Shown: positions 12,001-26,154, counted from the stretch's first letter. The stretch is DNA of 64,000 nucleotides from Durusdinium trenchii (GCA_963970005.1 CAXAMN010028950.1:483443-547442), one strand, 5' to 3'. Program-made: numbers and translations. Notes: generated by a model from the letters alone, not told the origin.

Positions 12001-15000
12001 AGTAGATGTTCTTGATGTGTAAGCGGCTGGGAAAGAGCACCAGAATTGGACCTATGGACAATTTATTACTGCTATATGTTTCCAAGAGGTAGCAGATCAC
12101 CTGGATCGTTTTGTGGAATCTTTTTGGCAGCTCACTGCGAGTGAAGGGGCATCGAGCAAGCGGGCTGACTCAAGGCTCGAACCGGTCCCACACGAGACAT
12201 CCCTTGACAGAACACATTCAGCAGTGAGGCAAGTTTGTAGGTTGAAAATGATCGAGCAAAAGCAGGCCAGGCATGTGCATATATATATATAGATATATAT
12301 GTGTGTGTACAGTAGTCATATAGATTTTGCTGGGAAGTTAGTGCTCAAAGTTGGGCCTTCATGAAAGACTGAAGGTCGACCATCGTCCACCGAAGAGGTT
12401 TCGCAGCAAAAACGGCCCGGCGAACCAGCCAGTGCTTCACCCAGAAGCTTCCGGAACCCCTAAGCTTCCTCAGAACCCACCGAGAACGACTTTGCCATGT
12501 TGGCCGTCTCCTTTCACAAGGCGCCGTGGTAAGACTTGCGTCGTCTTTCGCTCGAAGGCCGACTTCCGACTTTGCGAGCAGGCCGAACCACAACCGCGTT
12601 TTTGTTCAATTAAAAGGGGGGGAGTTGCCAGGCATTAAGTGTTTTGCCGTTCAGCGGGTGCGAAGACATGGGGAAGAGAGCGCACCAGCCGTTTGCACGT
12701 ATTTTTGGAGCGACTGTCCTTCTTGGTCAGGTGGCTGAGGCGCAGGAAGCTCTGAAGGCGAGGTATTGTCCTGGTGAAGGCCGTGGGAATGTCCTCTATC
12801 ACTCATGTCAAGCAAGGCGTGTAAATCCCAAAGCGAGGCACCTGACCATGATCCATTCCATCCACAATTGCGGATAGATCAAGAATAGTGCTTTTCAAGG
12901 AAGGGAAGGCATCCCGTAGGTCGGTGAGATTTTTTTTCCGCCCAAGGTTCATGCCATCAGTTTTGCACGTTTGGTGACGCGTCGAAAGTTTTGTTGGGAT
13001 CTCAGACTTGGAACCCCCAACTCGGGCTGAGACCACAGTGTTGAAAACCAGTGGTACCAGGTACCATGATGTTTGGCTCTATTTTTGAAACCCTCGGTGT
13101 CTAACGGCACTTGGGCCACAAGATCCATCACGAGCAACGTTGAAGCGCATGAACTGCGGTCGCTAGATTCCGATGCCACTCGAGAATCCCTTTTGCGTTG
13201 CACCTCCCAGATAATAGAAGCACCCAGGCACATGATGGTTTCTACGATATGCTATGAGAGTACAGCCAGAGGCCAGGGTGGATAGATCCTGAAAACAGTC
13301 CATCCCTACACCATCCTGGGTGGACTGCCAAGCCCACTGCTTAGGGATCTCTAGAGGGGACACCCAGACAGGATGATCCTGGCAATGCACACTCTTGCTT
13401 AATCAACACCCCTCCATGTGGATGGGCGGACTTGCGGGCTCGCTCCCACCATCCGATTGTAATACCTTTTCATATGAGTCAGCATTGCAATCCACAAGTA
13501 ATTTATCCAATTCTCCACCCATTCATGTATTTCAATATTCTCCACCTCCCTACTTATGTGCTTCCAGAAGGGGGTCCATACTATATCGCTATATATGATA
13601 TATAATGATATATGCATATGGTGTTTTGTTGGTCCCTTCCGATCCGAAGTTGCACACACCGGTCGTCCTGCCGGGCACAGAAACGACCAGAGCCCACGAA
13701 CGAGTCGGACCGGTGGTCTCGGTCGTCTCGCCAGGACTGGGGCAAGGCGGTCTTCGCACACACGCAAGCTCGAGAGGCAGGGGGGGGCAGACTAAGGCAA
13801 GGGCCCCCTGCTCGAAAAGACCGACCATTCGACGGATTTTCTTATGGCAGGTGTGAAATCCAAACAAGACCTGCAGTATGGGAATCAGGGAGGAAGGCCA
13901 CGAAGACAACACCTGCAATCCCAAGAAACGCACTGTAGACAGTGGGATCTTCATGGAATGTCCTGCTCTTGGGTCCGGGTGTGGCAGGACTCTTTCATGG
14001 TCCGGGTGTAGCGAGCTAAGCTCTCCAGGCTTTGAGAATCGTAGAGGCCTTGAACGATGTTGTCATGGGGTACGATCGTTGATTCCGTCGATGCAGGTCG
14101 AACCGTCGCTGTGTGCTTGAGTGTGGCATATCTGACGGGATGAACCACCCATCATACGGCTTTGAAGCACCCCCTCGACCGTTCAAAGTCCAATTCTGCC
14201 GGTGGCAGCGGCCGGTGGCGCAGGTGGTACAGAGGAGTCTTGGGCCCGAGCACTCAGATGGAGTCATGGACAGGTAGCATGTGACCTAGACAAGCGACAA
14301 AGACTGAAGAAGACGCCACGCTTGAGGGAAGGAACCACACAACACGCAATGTATCGCGATATATATTAATATATTGTTTAGCTCTATGTATGTATATATT
14401 GTTTAAAGCTCTATATAAAGATTTATAAATGCACACATTGCAGTTGGTCCAATGAATGTTTGCTCTAACTGCATGCAACTGCTCGACATAGTTCATTATC
14501 AGTATCAGACACTAGCCCAAATTCTACACCTTCCCCAAGTCAACTTTGTTTTGTTTTTTCAGCTGCCTTGAGATGAAGAAAGGAGGCTTCCCTCCCCTTC
14601 GCTCGTGCCGGGAGGCCAGCGCATCCGTTGGCACAATCCTTGGCAAAATGCCGACCTCAAGTGCCCGCGCGTACGGGAGCTGAGCTCGGAGACGTCTGCG
14701 GAGCCTGGGGTGGAATATGACTCTTCCCTAGGGCTCCACTTCCGTTTCGAAGGTGGTTGGGGTCGGTGGCAGGGGACCTAACCACCTTCTCAGCATATGG
14801 TTGGAGCCCTAGGGCTTAGCTGTTGTGTGCTCAAGCGTCCACACCCGGTCCCCTCATCCCCTAGGAGTCTGCAGGGGTGAGGGGCAGTGGCCCGCTGAGT
14901 CTTACCGTTTTGCGGAGCTGTAGCCGGACAAGGGCCTTTTGGACCCCACCTGAGGCCAAGGGACCCAGAGAATAGTCAATTTCTTTGATCCATTTTGGGG

Positions 15001-16797
15001 ATTGCTGGAGGTCAGCGCGGGCTTTGAGGTAAACTGATAGCAAACCAGCAGAACACATGCACTTACGAGGGTGAAAGACCAAAACAACACTTCCTTGTTC
15101 GATGTTCATGCTGGGGAGTAGACATGAGTAGACGGGACAGCTCACTTCCCACGTGACGACCGCTGTGAGTTTCAACTCCCAGGCCCTCACAGCCGTAGCA
15201 GGCGCGTCCGGTGTTCGGGTCAACACGGTGGGGGTCCTCAAGGACCTGGTCGTGTGTGAAGTTCCCATCGTTGACATGCATGATCGTTGTGATTGCCCCA
15301 CCCTTCAAGACTCAAGACACGAAAACAGGAACCTCGGGAGCCACCGTGTCACCTATATTTTAAGATTTTGGCATGTTCTACTTCAGTTGGCCAACCTGCT
15401 GTAGAAAACATACCTGGATCATCCTGGATCAATCTTCAAAGCGCCAAAAGGTTTGCCGTGCAACCGTTTCTCCAATGAAAAGAAATACCATTGTATAGAG
15501 TGTCCCCAACCAAAATGCTGGTTGCAGGTATTTGCAGGTGCTCGGTGCGGTCATTCAAGATTGACGAGAAAAAACACACTGACACACACTAAAATATAAA
15601 ACGAGAACGCTGCGCATTCGGGAAAAAGACTCCCGAAAGAGTTGGATGCCAGATACCCGTCCTTTTAGGCTGTCCTTGCTGGGAAAAAATGCACTTTGTC
15701 GTTGGAGGCATGTTGTGGCAGCAGGTCACCAACCAGTGGACCTTGGTTGATGAACGGAACATGAACAGAACATATAAAGGAGGGCCAGCGATCCAGGTCG
15801 GGGCTTCGTTTGGACAGCGTTCGGTCAATTGGTCTGAACAGGCGGTCGGACCTTTTGAAAGGTCCAAAAGCTCCTTGGGTTTCTTTGGGGGATAAATGAC
15901 TTCCACAAGTTGGACGCCACAATCACCTGCGCCTCCGCCAATTAACCGGCTCCGAGTGCTGCGGCCCGTCCGTCGACCGCGGCCGGAGCAGCGCACTTGT
16001 CTTAGCTGAGCCTCGTGGGGGCTTGATGCCACTGGGCACCAAAATGGAGGGAGATGCGGTTGGAAGTTTCTCGTTTTGTTGATACACTTCGTGAAGGGCG
16101 GGTTGGAAAAGAGAAGGATTTGGATGGAATTGGACTGAATGCAATCATGTACTTCAAAGGCGTGTTGAATTGTAAACATGTTCTTTGCTTCTGATGATGG
16201 GAGTGGTGCAGTGCTTACAACAAACGCAAGATAATCTGGAGAAGTTTGACAGTTTCATTGATCGTAGTTTTTTAGCTGAACAAAAATGCCTCGAGAGTGA
16301 GTCCTGTCATACCTTTACGGCCACTTTGAGCAAGCGAACCTGCAAACAAACCAAATGTACTAGTGATGGACAAACCGACAAATCTATTATTTTCCTTCGC
16401 CGCTGGTGATCACCATGGGAATTCTTCTCTCGTTTTTTACTCGGGATGTGTGCAACTGCACGGTGGTGGCCGCCACCATGGTGATCTATTTATGCATCAA
16501 ATGTTTTCTGCAGACCCTATAGGGCACTCTGTGTGTGTGTGCCTGCCTTTCATGCCAAGTTGGCTGGAGTTGTCATGTCGAATGTATCCAATAACGGGAA
16601 GAGTTCAAGAACACCGTCAAAGTTTTCTCAACATCAAGCAACCTGTTACTTGGTCTTGTTGGTGAATTTAATATTTTTTCCAACAGTTTCTCACCTGTAC
16701 CCGGCACTGCCGCCCGAGGCAAGTGGCTGGTCGCCAGTTTGCCCGGTCACTGACTCGGGGCCGTTGGGGCGTGGCCGCCTTCGCCAGAAGAAGCGCC
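9045..16797. other. Spacer upstream of the ornithine aminotransferase gene
   Basis: Nearly 8 kb without a gene I can support. An exon-like segment begins at 9830 after CGCCAG|G: it reads VAAHLNLASCHLESE, which recalls the helix pair of FKBP-type TPR repeats, but it is too short to trust. Open frames at 11495-11959 (plus), 12345-12593 (minus) and 15153-15404 (plus) have codon patterns that could be exons, but no family is recognisable. The block also contains a GTC/GTA microsatellite, a dispersed CTACTAG repeat and TA tracts near 10800 and 12280. Confidence 0.4.
10962..11260 (+). repeat. Dispersed CTACTAG/AGCAAG repeat with GTC/GTA microsatellite
   Basis: Short phrases such as GCTACTAGGAGCAAGGACGC, GGCATCGCTACTA and GTAACAAGGGCATCG recur here in tandem and imperfectly. 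The middle (11037-11133) is a run of GTC and GTA triplets. Related phrases appear at 24231-24286 and, inverted, at 50481-50560, so this is an interspersed family rather than a local expansion. Confidence 0.7.
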
Positions 16798-19700
16798 ATG
16801 GTGCTGAGCAGCGCGCAACAGTCGATGATCGACCTGGAAGACAACCATGGTGCACACAACTATCATCCACTGCCAGTGGTCCTATGCAAAGGCCAGCCAC
16901 CTGGAAACAACAAAACATATAAAAATACATCTTTGGTTCACCAGCAATTCACCAGCATGCTGGTGTTCGTTATATATTTTTGCGTTCGTGTGTGTTTTGC
17001 TTGATTCGAGCTGGATGGATGGGCAGGTCCTGGAGTAGGCGGCGTTTCTTTTCCAACGAGACCCATTCCGAAAGACCGTGGACAATAACCCGTTGGTTTC
17101 CCTCAGGACAAGCTTTAAAAAGGGTCATTTGATGTCATTAGATTGTTTCAGGATAGGACGGTGGTAGGAACTAAAAGCGCTATTCGGTATTCTGCGCAGG
17201 ACGGACTGAGATGTGCTACTACATGGTACGTGCGGTGTTGTTGTTTTGGTTCTTTCAGCCTCTCCTCCTACATTCTAAGGATTGCCTTTATTCTTAAAGG
17301 ACTTTTCGAAGGCCTTTGGTGATGCATGTGATCATGTGATGCACTCTTGAAAGAACTCCCCACTCAAAACACTCTTCAAAGAAGCGATCAAAACCAACTG
17401 TTCCCCTCCCCCATGACCCGTCCGTCACTCTTTGTTTCGGCAGGGAGCGGGACCCGTGTATGGGACATCGATGGAAAGTGCTACTTCGACTTCCTCTCCG
17501 CCTACTCAGCCGTCAGGAAACCCGAAACATGTGGAGAAGAGAGAGAGAGAGAGAGAAAACAAAGAAAAAAGAGAACAACAAGTCAACGGAGGAATCACCA
17601 GGACTTTGAGGAGGTGTTCTTTCCTGTTTGCTACTTTGTGCGTTTCAATTTTTGTTCATGTCATATGGATGTGTCAGGGAACACGCACAAGTTTTCACAG
17701 CAAGAAGGACAGGAATGGAAAGAGCAGGCTAGTGTTTGGAAGGGTCCTCTATTGTCATGACATACCACTCTCCCAAAACATGGGTTGTTAGATGTTAAAG
17801 GTGCTCCAAGGATACCAGGAGTTGTTTGAGGACACTGGTCAATTTGAAACTAGCCGACATCCATGTGATGTGTGAACTTGTGATTTGCAGCACAGAGACC
17901 GTTTGCCAGTTGCTGACCAGTTTCTGACAAATCTGCAAGCCCCAGTCCCAGGGACAGCTGTCTACAATGAGCATCCGTTTCCCCCTCCTGGCCACCCTCC
18001 AGGGTCAGCAATTTGTTGTGATTTTCCTCAGGTGAATCAGGGCCATTGCCATGCGAAGATCTTGGGCGCTTTGACCGAACAGGCGCAGAAATTGACCTTG
18101 ACCAGCCGAGCCTTTCACAACGACGCCCTCGGGGAGTATTGCAAGTTCGTCACCGACGCTCGGACTCGGGACGGTGACATCGCGAAGCAAGGACGGAGCG
18201 CGACGACCCCAGGGGCCGAAGGGTGGCATTTTCGCTGAAGCAGCTGACGTCGTGACGTTGTAGAGAGTCGTAAGGAATGACCCAAAACGTCCCAACATTG
18301 ATCAAAACTGATTCTGATTCTAAGATTCTTGAAAGGATTTGCTCATTGGGCCAGTTTTAAATTGCTGAACGGCTTGACCGCACGTGCTTGATCCAGCCAT
18401 GCCTCAATCCACACGGCCGTCCGCACCCCGTCCGACTTGGAAAACCTGGCGCCTCAAAAACGGCGAACCTCGTGGAAAACCGACATTCGTCGCATCTCGG
18501 TGTGTCTTTTTTTCTCAGACTGGTCGCATGTCCCGACCGAACACCAGCTCCTACGCATAGCCTTGGCTGAGTAAGAGGCGGGATGGTAGATTATTGTTTT
18601 TGGATGTATTTTGATGTTGTAGCTCTTGAGGTGATGAATGGTTCCATTTGTTCGTTTTCAATTTGGTTGTTTTTTTTGGGGGGAGGAGGATCTAGAAGCC
18701 GAACCGAGGAGTATTTTGGCTTTGAGCGACTGCTGCCCATGAACACAGGGGTTGAGGCAGGGCCCCTGTTTCGATCGTGAGAACTTGGGGCCAAGACAGG
18801 GGTGTTGCTCGAGCAAAAGGGTGGATGACAAATTACTTTTTCAATCTGGTGGGTTGGGAGTTGGGAGAACTTGGAGAACCCCTCTTTTGAAGAAGGCACA
18901 TGAAGATACACCCAGTTGAGGTCATGGCCTTTTTCGCCTTTCGCCAGATAGTATGATCCTGGCTGTCAGGAGGGCATCTATCGCCTTAGAACCGAAAGTG
19001 TTCGATGAGGTTGAAAGATCTTGAAAGCGCTGAGCTTCCTGAGACTCAATTTGCTGTTGGCCCGATACGATCGAGCTGGCCACCCGATGGATGCCAAAGA
19101 AGGAGCCAAAGAAGTTGTCCCGTTGTTCCTTGGGACCGTGTGAAACCCTGATCCTCTTTAGTAGTTTGAACCTTTGTTTGACGGTTTTTGTCATTATTTT
19201 TGCTCTCTCATTCTGCACCAGGACCCTCAATTTGTTTGTCCAAAACGCTGTTTTGTATTATTTGCCCGCAACTGGGTTCCACATGCGGAAAACCCTTTGT
19301 CACTGCTTTGGAGATGTGTGGAGGCCTTGACAAATCCTTACAGTGCCATCGATTCCTCACACCTCTTCTCAAAACTATCGCAACAACCACCTGCAAGGAG
19401 CAGTAGTCACATCACCCGAGCTGACATGCATGGGTTGCGGCAGGACTGCAGGACTGACTAACGGGTCCCTTCCAACAGTGGAGAACATGGAAACTCATGC
19501 CGTTACCGTATGATGTTCTTTCTTACCTGCTCGGTGTAGTAGGTCTACCTGCCTGACGGGGATCAGCAGATCAGCTTCTGAAAGGCCTTGGAGCCCAGAC
19601 GGACGTTTCTCTTCATCTCTCTTCCCATTCGGACGCGGAGGCGGCGGAAACTGCCATCAAGCTTGCTCGCCGCTGGGGCTACGATGTCAAGAAGATCCCT

Positions 19701-22700
19701 GAAGGCTCAGACAATCACAGACTCACAGACAGAGCAGTTGGCTGCCACACATTCAGACTCAAACACAAGATGCACTTTAGGGTCAATGGATTCTTACATC
19801 CCGCGACAGGACAAACATGGCTATAGTATGGCAATTCAAACTAATTACTATGGATCAATAGGACCAATCAAGTTGGATCCTCTCCCCTGGGCCAGGGTGT
19901 GGTGCCTAATGACTGGCTTTCCCCATGTAATACGAGCCATTGGAGCAGTTGGCTGAAGGGAGAACGGGCAACCCACATGTAAAATCATAGAACGTTGCGG
20001 GCACAGCTCGGGGCACACATGATGGACATTAGTTATTTTTGGGAGTCATCACGCACACCGAGCGGAACGGCCCAGGGTTGATGGAATGGTGTCACATTTG
20101 AGCTGTGGAGGTGAAAAAATCTGACAAACCATGTTGGGAAGAATGTTGGAGAAGGATGGATAAGGTATAATTATATAGGTTCTTTTGCCTTGGTCAAGCC
20201 CTTGCAAATTCCATCCGTCAGCAAAGATCAAAGATCCACGTTCCCAGTCTCCCAGGTGTGTTCACATTTGCTGTCCCTTCCGCCCGCCCTTTGCCGCCTG
20301 CCCTTGACCCACACGATCTGTGTGCGGCGCCAATCCCTCCCGATTCGTCGTGGTGCCCGGCCGAACGTCGACCTGACCGCCCGCCACCGCAGCGACCCCC
20401 GGCCTCGCCGGTGCCGTCGCCAGCTGGGCGTCAGGTGAGGCGCAGGTGATCTTCGCGAGCGGTAACTTCTGGGGCCGAACCATCGCAGCCATCAGCACCT
20501 CCGAGGACGCGCGGAGTCAGGAAGTATTCGACGCGTGGAGTCGGGAAGTCTTCGACGCGGACGTGCCGAAGACAAAGGTATGAGGTCCACAGGGCGGGGG
20601 TAGTGACCATGGTGGGAAGGACCGGTTCCCTTTGTTCTCTTTTGGGGGTCGGACGGGTGGAACCACTTCGTCGGGTCCCGAAATCGGGTTCGGTTGCTTC
20701 GGTTCCTCGGAGTTGGAAGAAAAGGGGTGAATCCTTTGAGCGCGGAAGCTTGCGGAAGAAAAGGTCCACCTGGCGGTCGTGTGCAGAGGTGTTCCACTTC
20801 AAGTTTGCAGTGGGTCCGTGGGTGTTTTCTTCACTGCAGACTTCATGGGTGGGTGCTTTCTCAGGAAGTGCTTCTTCCAGGTCTTTTCGGGTTTTCATCT
20901 CGCAGACCTCGGAGCCCTCCGACGCTGAACGCAGGACCCTTCGTCCACCACCGGCTTTGGCCCCTTCGTGCCGGGCTTCATCAACGTGCCCTACGACGAT
21001 CCCGATGCGCTTGAGGCACAGCTGGCGGCCAACAGCGACAAGGTGTGTGCCTTCATGGCAGCTTGAACTGAGCGACAAGGGGCTGCTAAGTAGATGGGAA
21101 GTCAAGGAATGGTGGGAAGGACCGGGCGTATTAAGACATGTTTCCCTGCAGAGTTTCTGGCGTCGTACGTTTGGTCCATGAACCAGGTTGCCGGGGCGTT
21201 TAGATCGGTGCTCCTGAGAAAAGTCGGCATTTGGAGGCCGTGGAGGTGGAGAAACACCTCATGTTTCATCATGTTTCTATAGCGCCCCGCCATCCATGTA
21301 TGGCATATGTATCTGTACATACATGGACTCCTGAAACATATGTGAATGGTCTTGGTAGATGATGCCGTTTCCCCACGCCAGGAGTTTCAAAGGGATGTTT
21401 TGGACACCCTGAGTGAGTCACTGAGATAGTAGGCACCCCGGGCACCCTCCGTTCGTTCGGAAGTGCTGGAACTGCTCCATGCCATGCTTCTGGGAAGATG
21501 TTTCTTGGAATCATCGGAGGCCGTGGCTAAGGGTGCAGAGTTCCAAGAATTCTATAGGGTGGAGTCCAGGTTCTACGGTCGAAGCAAACTCGACATCCTC
21601 AGCATCTCAGCAATTGGAAATCTAATGTCAGGGTTCTTCCAATCGTATCCAGCGAATAATTCCAAACAATCTCGCTTCAATCTCAGGCGATTCTTCGATC
21701 AGTTCGAAGGTACCTTCACTCCTTCCAAACTCAACCAGCTTGTTCGATCAGTTGATGGATGAGAAACACACAGGCCAACGGACCAAAACGGACCTCCTCC
21801 AATGACCAGACACATGGACCTGCACCAGCTCTTTCGTGAGGTGGAGCCCATCCAGGGCGAAGCTGGAGTAGTGGTACCGCAGGATGGCTACCTCAAGCGT
21901 ATCTTGGAGTCCATGTCATTGCTCAAAACATCTCCGCAGCCTCCCACCTATTGCACTGCATCTCTCTCACTTTGTGGAAAATCCACCGCCTTCCTCACCC
22001 AAAACACCACCCAAACCCGCTGTCCCAGGCGTCCGCGAGCTGTGCACGAAGCACAAGGTGCTTTGGATCGCTGACGAGGTCCAGACCGGCCTGGGCCGCA
22101 CCGGAAAGCTCTTGGCCTGTGACCACGATGGCGTGAGGCGCGCTTCTGAAGCGTGATGGTGTGAGGCGGAGAGATGGTTGGAGATGCGGAAATGTGGGAA
22201 GTGCAGCGCTGAAATTGTGCTGGTTCCGAGGGCACAAAGACATGACCTAATACCATTATTTTCAAACATGTTCATACCATCTCTAGAGATCATCTCATAT
22301 TCGCTCATTCCGCCAGTAGCAGGTGAAACCACTTTACAGGAAGAGTGGCAGGGTCCAGTTTTCCAGAGCCCCCAGGGCTTCGTACAACATGATCCCTTGC
22401 AGCTTCGTGCTGTGTGTTGCCGATGGGAGTTCCATGACAAGCTGTGCCTCGAATTCGTTTGACATGTTTTGACACTTACCTGGAACGTCCAGGGGGCCTC
22501 GCCCTGCTGCAAGGCCTGACATCCTGGTCTTGGGAAAGGCCCTGTCAGGAGTGCAGCGTGTGCGGGAGGAGTTTCACTCTGAGATGCATCGTGCAGATCA
22601 ACCATCAATGTGCTATGCCATTCATTATGCAAAAATATCAATCTATATGAATTGATGTAGCATGTTGACCCCTTCAAAACCTCCATAGTGCCAATCCCTG

Positions 22701-25700
22701 GATCCTTTGCTCATGCATTTTGCTGCGCTGCATCTCCGTCCCCCGCGGTGGTGCGTCCATCCGCTGCAGGAGGTGTGTTGCCCGTCTCCGCCGTGCTGAC
22801 CTCGAGCGAGGCCCGTCCGTTGACCCGAGGAGACTGGACGAGACCTGGGAGAACGGGGAGGTCACAAGGTAGATCAGCTGGCAGATGGTCACGTCGACCG
22901 TCTGTCTTTATTCAGGGGGTCCCATGGGTCAAAGTGACCTGGTGGAACATGTTCAGCAACCTCGTTGCAATAGCAAATCTTTTGATGTTCCACAATGTAT
23001 ATTTTGGGGGTCACAAGGTAAAAGATGATTGCCTTGGAGACCTGGAGTCTTTCTTTCGGTTGGGTTTGAAGCGACAGGACGGCCGCGTTTTTCAGTAAGC
23101 CGCAGGTCTGCCGCAGGTTCGCCGTCTTAAGCCGACATCGTAGGCTCTTCATATCTCGTTTCTCACTGTGCTGAAGTAGATAGGAGCATGGGGCCCACCC
23201 ACCCACCCACCCAACAAGACCGGCTTCCTGTGTTTTCCTCTTGTCCCGGCCTATGGCTCGGTCGGCCCGACAGTGCCTCCTTCCGCCCCGACGGTGGCCG
23301 TTGACAGGTGATGTTGACCATCCGCCCCGGTGAGCATGGCAGCACCTACGGAGGAAACCCCTTAGCTTGCACCTGGGATGGCGATGTGTGGCGAGAACCG
23401 TGGCGATGTGTCCGAGCCAAACCATCAACTTGGGAAGATCCAAAGACCAGTCTCCAGAGCCACACTTGGTACATGACAGGCTTTTATTCAGGTTCCAAGT
23501 GCTGACCTTTATGCAGTCGCCATAGACCAACTGGCCGACCACTGGGGGCTCAAGACGAACCACTTCACCTCCCGAACTCCGGAGATTTCATGTACATGGC
23601 AATCAGAAACCTCCAGGGTGTTGTTATTACAGGTCAGTTCCTCACCGCCCGGTTCCTCACTTGTTCACGACGGTGAATCAATCACCCCGACATCCTGGGG
23701 TTCACACGTTGATGTACCAGGTCCTGCTAGAAAGATGGGTCTCCGGCACAGAGGGTCTTCTGCACATCCATCATGACTGTCATATAGCAAGATCCTCTCA
23801 CACAAGTTTCACAGCAAAGATCCGGCCAGAGTGCGAGGCAAAGTAGCAACAGCCGCGTTGGAAGTGCTTCGTGACGAGGGCTTGATAGAGAAGCTGAGGC
23901 CACCATTCTTCAGAACTTTTTGCTGCTTTGGCTGTGTTCACAACTTTCGTGTAAAAAAACTCATAAATAGGGCCAGCTCGAATCTTTCTCAAGGAGCCAG
24001 GGTGAGATGTGCTGAGTCTATCCCCACAAAATTGGAAGTCAGAGGCATTGGATGGCACAGTTATTCTACGTGAAATAGACTTGACATGAACAAACAGGCC
24101 TTGTCAACTCATGGGCCAGAGTTTAATCGTGATCGCAAAGGAGATCCAGATGCTTAAAGACACCGCAGGTCGCCTCTAAGAACTGATAGAGTCATCAACA
24201 CCCCATGGGGTTGTGGAGCTGTACCCCCATACTACTAGTAACAAGGGCATCGCTAGTAGCAAGAAGCTACTCTACTAGTAACAAGGTGTGGGGTTGGTTC
24301 TGCACTGAGCGCGACCACCGAAGTGTCCGAGGAACTCTCGGCTGAGGGGTGAGCAACTGCGAGCAGGCTTGCAGAAGCTCTCGGAGAAGCCAGGTGCCGT
24401 GGGAACGGTGGTAGAAGAACGATTTGTTTGAGTTGTAGCAAGTTCAATTATACTAGAAAATTACTACCTGGACCTTCAAGGGGCGTCCAATGGAGGTCCC
24501 TTAGTGGTGTAGGGGCTTCCAGCCAGGTGACCCCGACATGAAGGTGCTGGTCTTCGATGTGTTTGGCCTTCCAGGGCTCGGCCTGTGAGTCAGAGTGTAC
24601 CGCCCATACTTACCGCCCATACCGGCCAGACATGGCTCCGTCCAACCGACAGCGTCAGGCTCTCCCATCGCGTTGGTGCGTGGCCGTGGCCTGCTCAACG
24701 CCATTGTCATCGGGGAGAAAGGGGAGAAGGGTAGCCACTTGGAATCGGGAGAATTGCTAAAAGTTCGAGGTCTGATTCAGGTCTGATGGAGCGTGATCAG
24801 GAATTGCGATCTGTTTTTGCAGGATTGGATTTTAAGGTTGGTGCTTTCAAGTGATTCTCCTTTCAGGCCAAGGTTCCTGGACCGCAAATCCAAGACTTGC
24901 TTGATCCGATCGGTCTTGCGACAGGTTGTAGAACACAGGAACTCGACCGAAGTTTGCCAACTCTTCAGTGATATTCTCCATCATGATCCTTAGACTTGAC
25001 CACTTCAACAATTTCAACACCTCGCACTCTTTGGTGATTTCAACACCGTTCTTTTGACCATAAACCACACCTCGCTGGCCAGGGTTCAAAGCGTGTGACA
25101 CCTGCTCGGGTCATCAGAACTCATAGAGCCGAGGTTATGGACCGGAGACGATCTCAGAACGATGCAACCGTGGCACAAACAAATTGCACAGTATAACTCA
25201 TAAATGCAGGTACAGTAATACATGGTAATTCAGGTTTTATGCAGATGTGTCAACTTGTTGGAACGGGTGCCGACACTTCACAGGGATGTAAGCGTTCATG
25301 TGAAACGGACATCGAGCGAGGAACTTTCAGACACTCTGTTTTGGTTGGACGATGTTTCCTTTGAACCATGGTCCATCCAGCTGAGGATGCCTGCCAAGAT
25401 GCCTACCTGCCCAGTAATTCGACACCTTTTTACTTCCACCACTCTTGCCAGACAAACCAAACCTACTATTTGTGGAACCTGGGCAGTGAAAAGAGTTAGT
25501 TGCACCACTGGGTGACGCACCACTTTTGCCACGAGCCGCACCACGCTCGCCCAAGTCTATCGCTCGCCTTCCAATTCTAGCCGTACACACGTGCTCGGCC
25601 GCACCACGCTCGGCGGTCCACCCCGTTCGATCGGGAAGGCTATGGCGATGAGGGCCGTGCCTGGGAGCTTTGCACCTTGGTGGAGAGACGACACGACGAA

Positions 25701-26154
25701 GCGAGCGGGGTTTCCAGGGCAGGGGGGCAATGAACAAAGACGGGCGAACTATACCCCGCATTACCCCGCGAGAGAGGGACGAGCGTGGACGAGCTGTTCT
25801 TTTTTCGAAAGGGTTCGCCTTTGGAAAATCGGACGGTTCACCAACCCTCTCGGCTTCTCCCATTGTTTCACCTACAAATATATAACCCTCCTTTGAGTCC
25901 TCACCCTCGCTCCACGTGGCCCTTTTAACGCAGGCGAACGCATGGCGCAGCATGGATTGCTGGCGAAGCCCACGCACGGCACCATCATTCGCCTGGCACC
26001 TCCGCTGTGCATCACCGCGGAGGAGGTGGATCAGTGCATTGAAATCATTGGCAAGAGCCTGGAAGGGAGACTCGTTCAGAATTTGAAGATGCCTTTTGCC
26101 TTAATATGTATATGTTATATGTTCCACAAAAGGTATTCAACTGCAAATGGATAG
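16798..26154 (+). CDS. OAT: Ornithine aminotransferase (ornithine-oxo-acid transaminase), 17 exons
   Basis: PLP enzyme that moves the delta-amino group of ornithine to 2-oxoglutarate, giving glutamate semialdehyde; normally mitochondrial. Exons: 16798-16891, 17444-17511, 18032-18157, 18709-18756, 19641-19704, 20435-20505, 20935-21057, 21841-21898, 22029-22137, 22514-22548, 22770-22810, 23308-23368, 23838-23898, 24347-24393, 24659-24730, 25639-25671, 25934-26154. The sum is 443 codons plus stop, close to animal enzymes. Landmarks: [83 protein letters not shown], Schiff-base lysine about K262 in [35 protein letters not shown] and GLLAKPTHG. All 16 acceptors are AG|G; donors are GC (9-10), GT (4) and GA (2-3). 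The first in-frame ATG is 16798. The frame opens at 16672, and its arginine-rich stretch ahead could be part of a transit peptide from an upstream exon. The last ~30 residues after GKSLE are non-homologous, so a further 3' exon is possible. Confidence 0.93.
24231..24286 (+). repeat. Copy of the CTACTAG dispersed repeat in an intron
   Basis: Within ornithine aminotransferase intron 13, phrases CTACTAGTAACAAGGGCATC, GCTAGTAGCAAGAAGCTAC and CTACTAGTAACAAGG follow each other 60 bases before the acceptor. They match those at 10962-11260. Confidence 0.65.

Noticed and set aside
20603-21181. 192-residue plus-strand open frame
   Set aside because: Most of it is intron 6 of ornithine aminotransferase, and it overlaps exon 7 in the wrong frame.
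21967-22686. 239-residue minus-strand open frame
   Set aside because: It lies antisense over ornithine aminotransferase exons 9 and 10 and is a shadow of their codon bias; no family resemblance.
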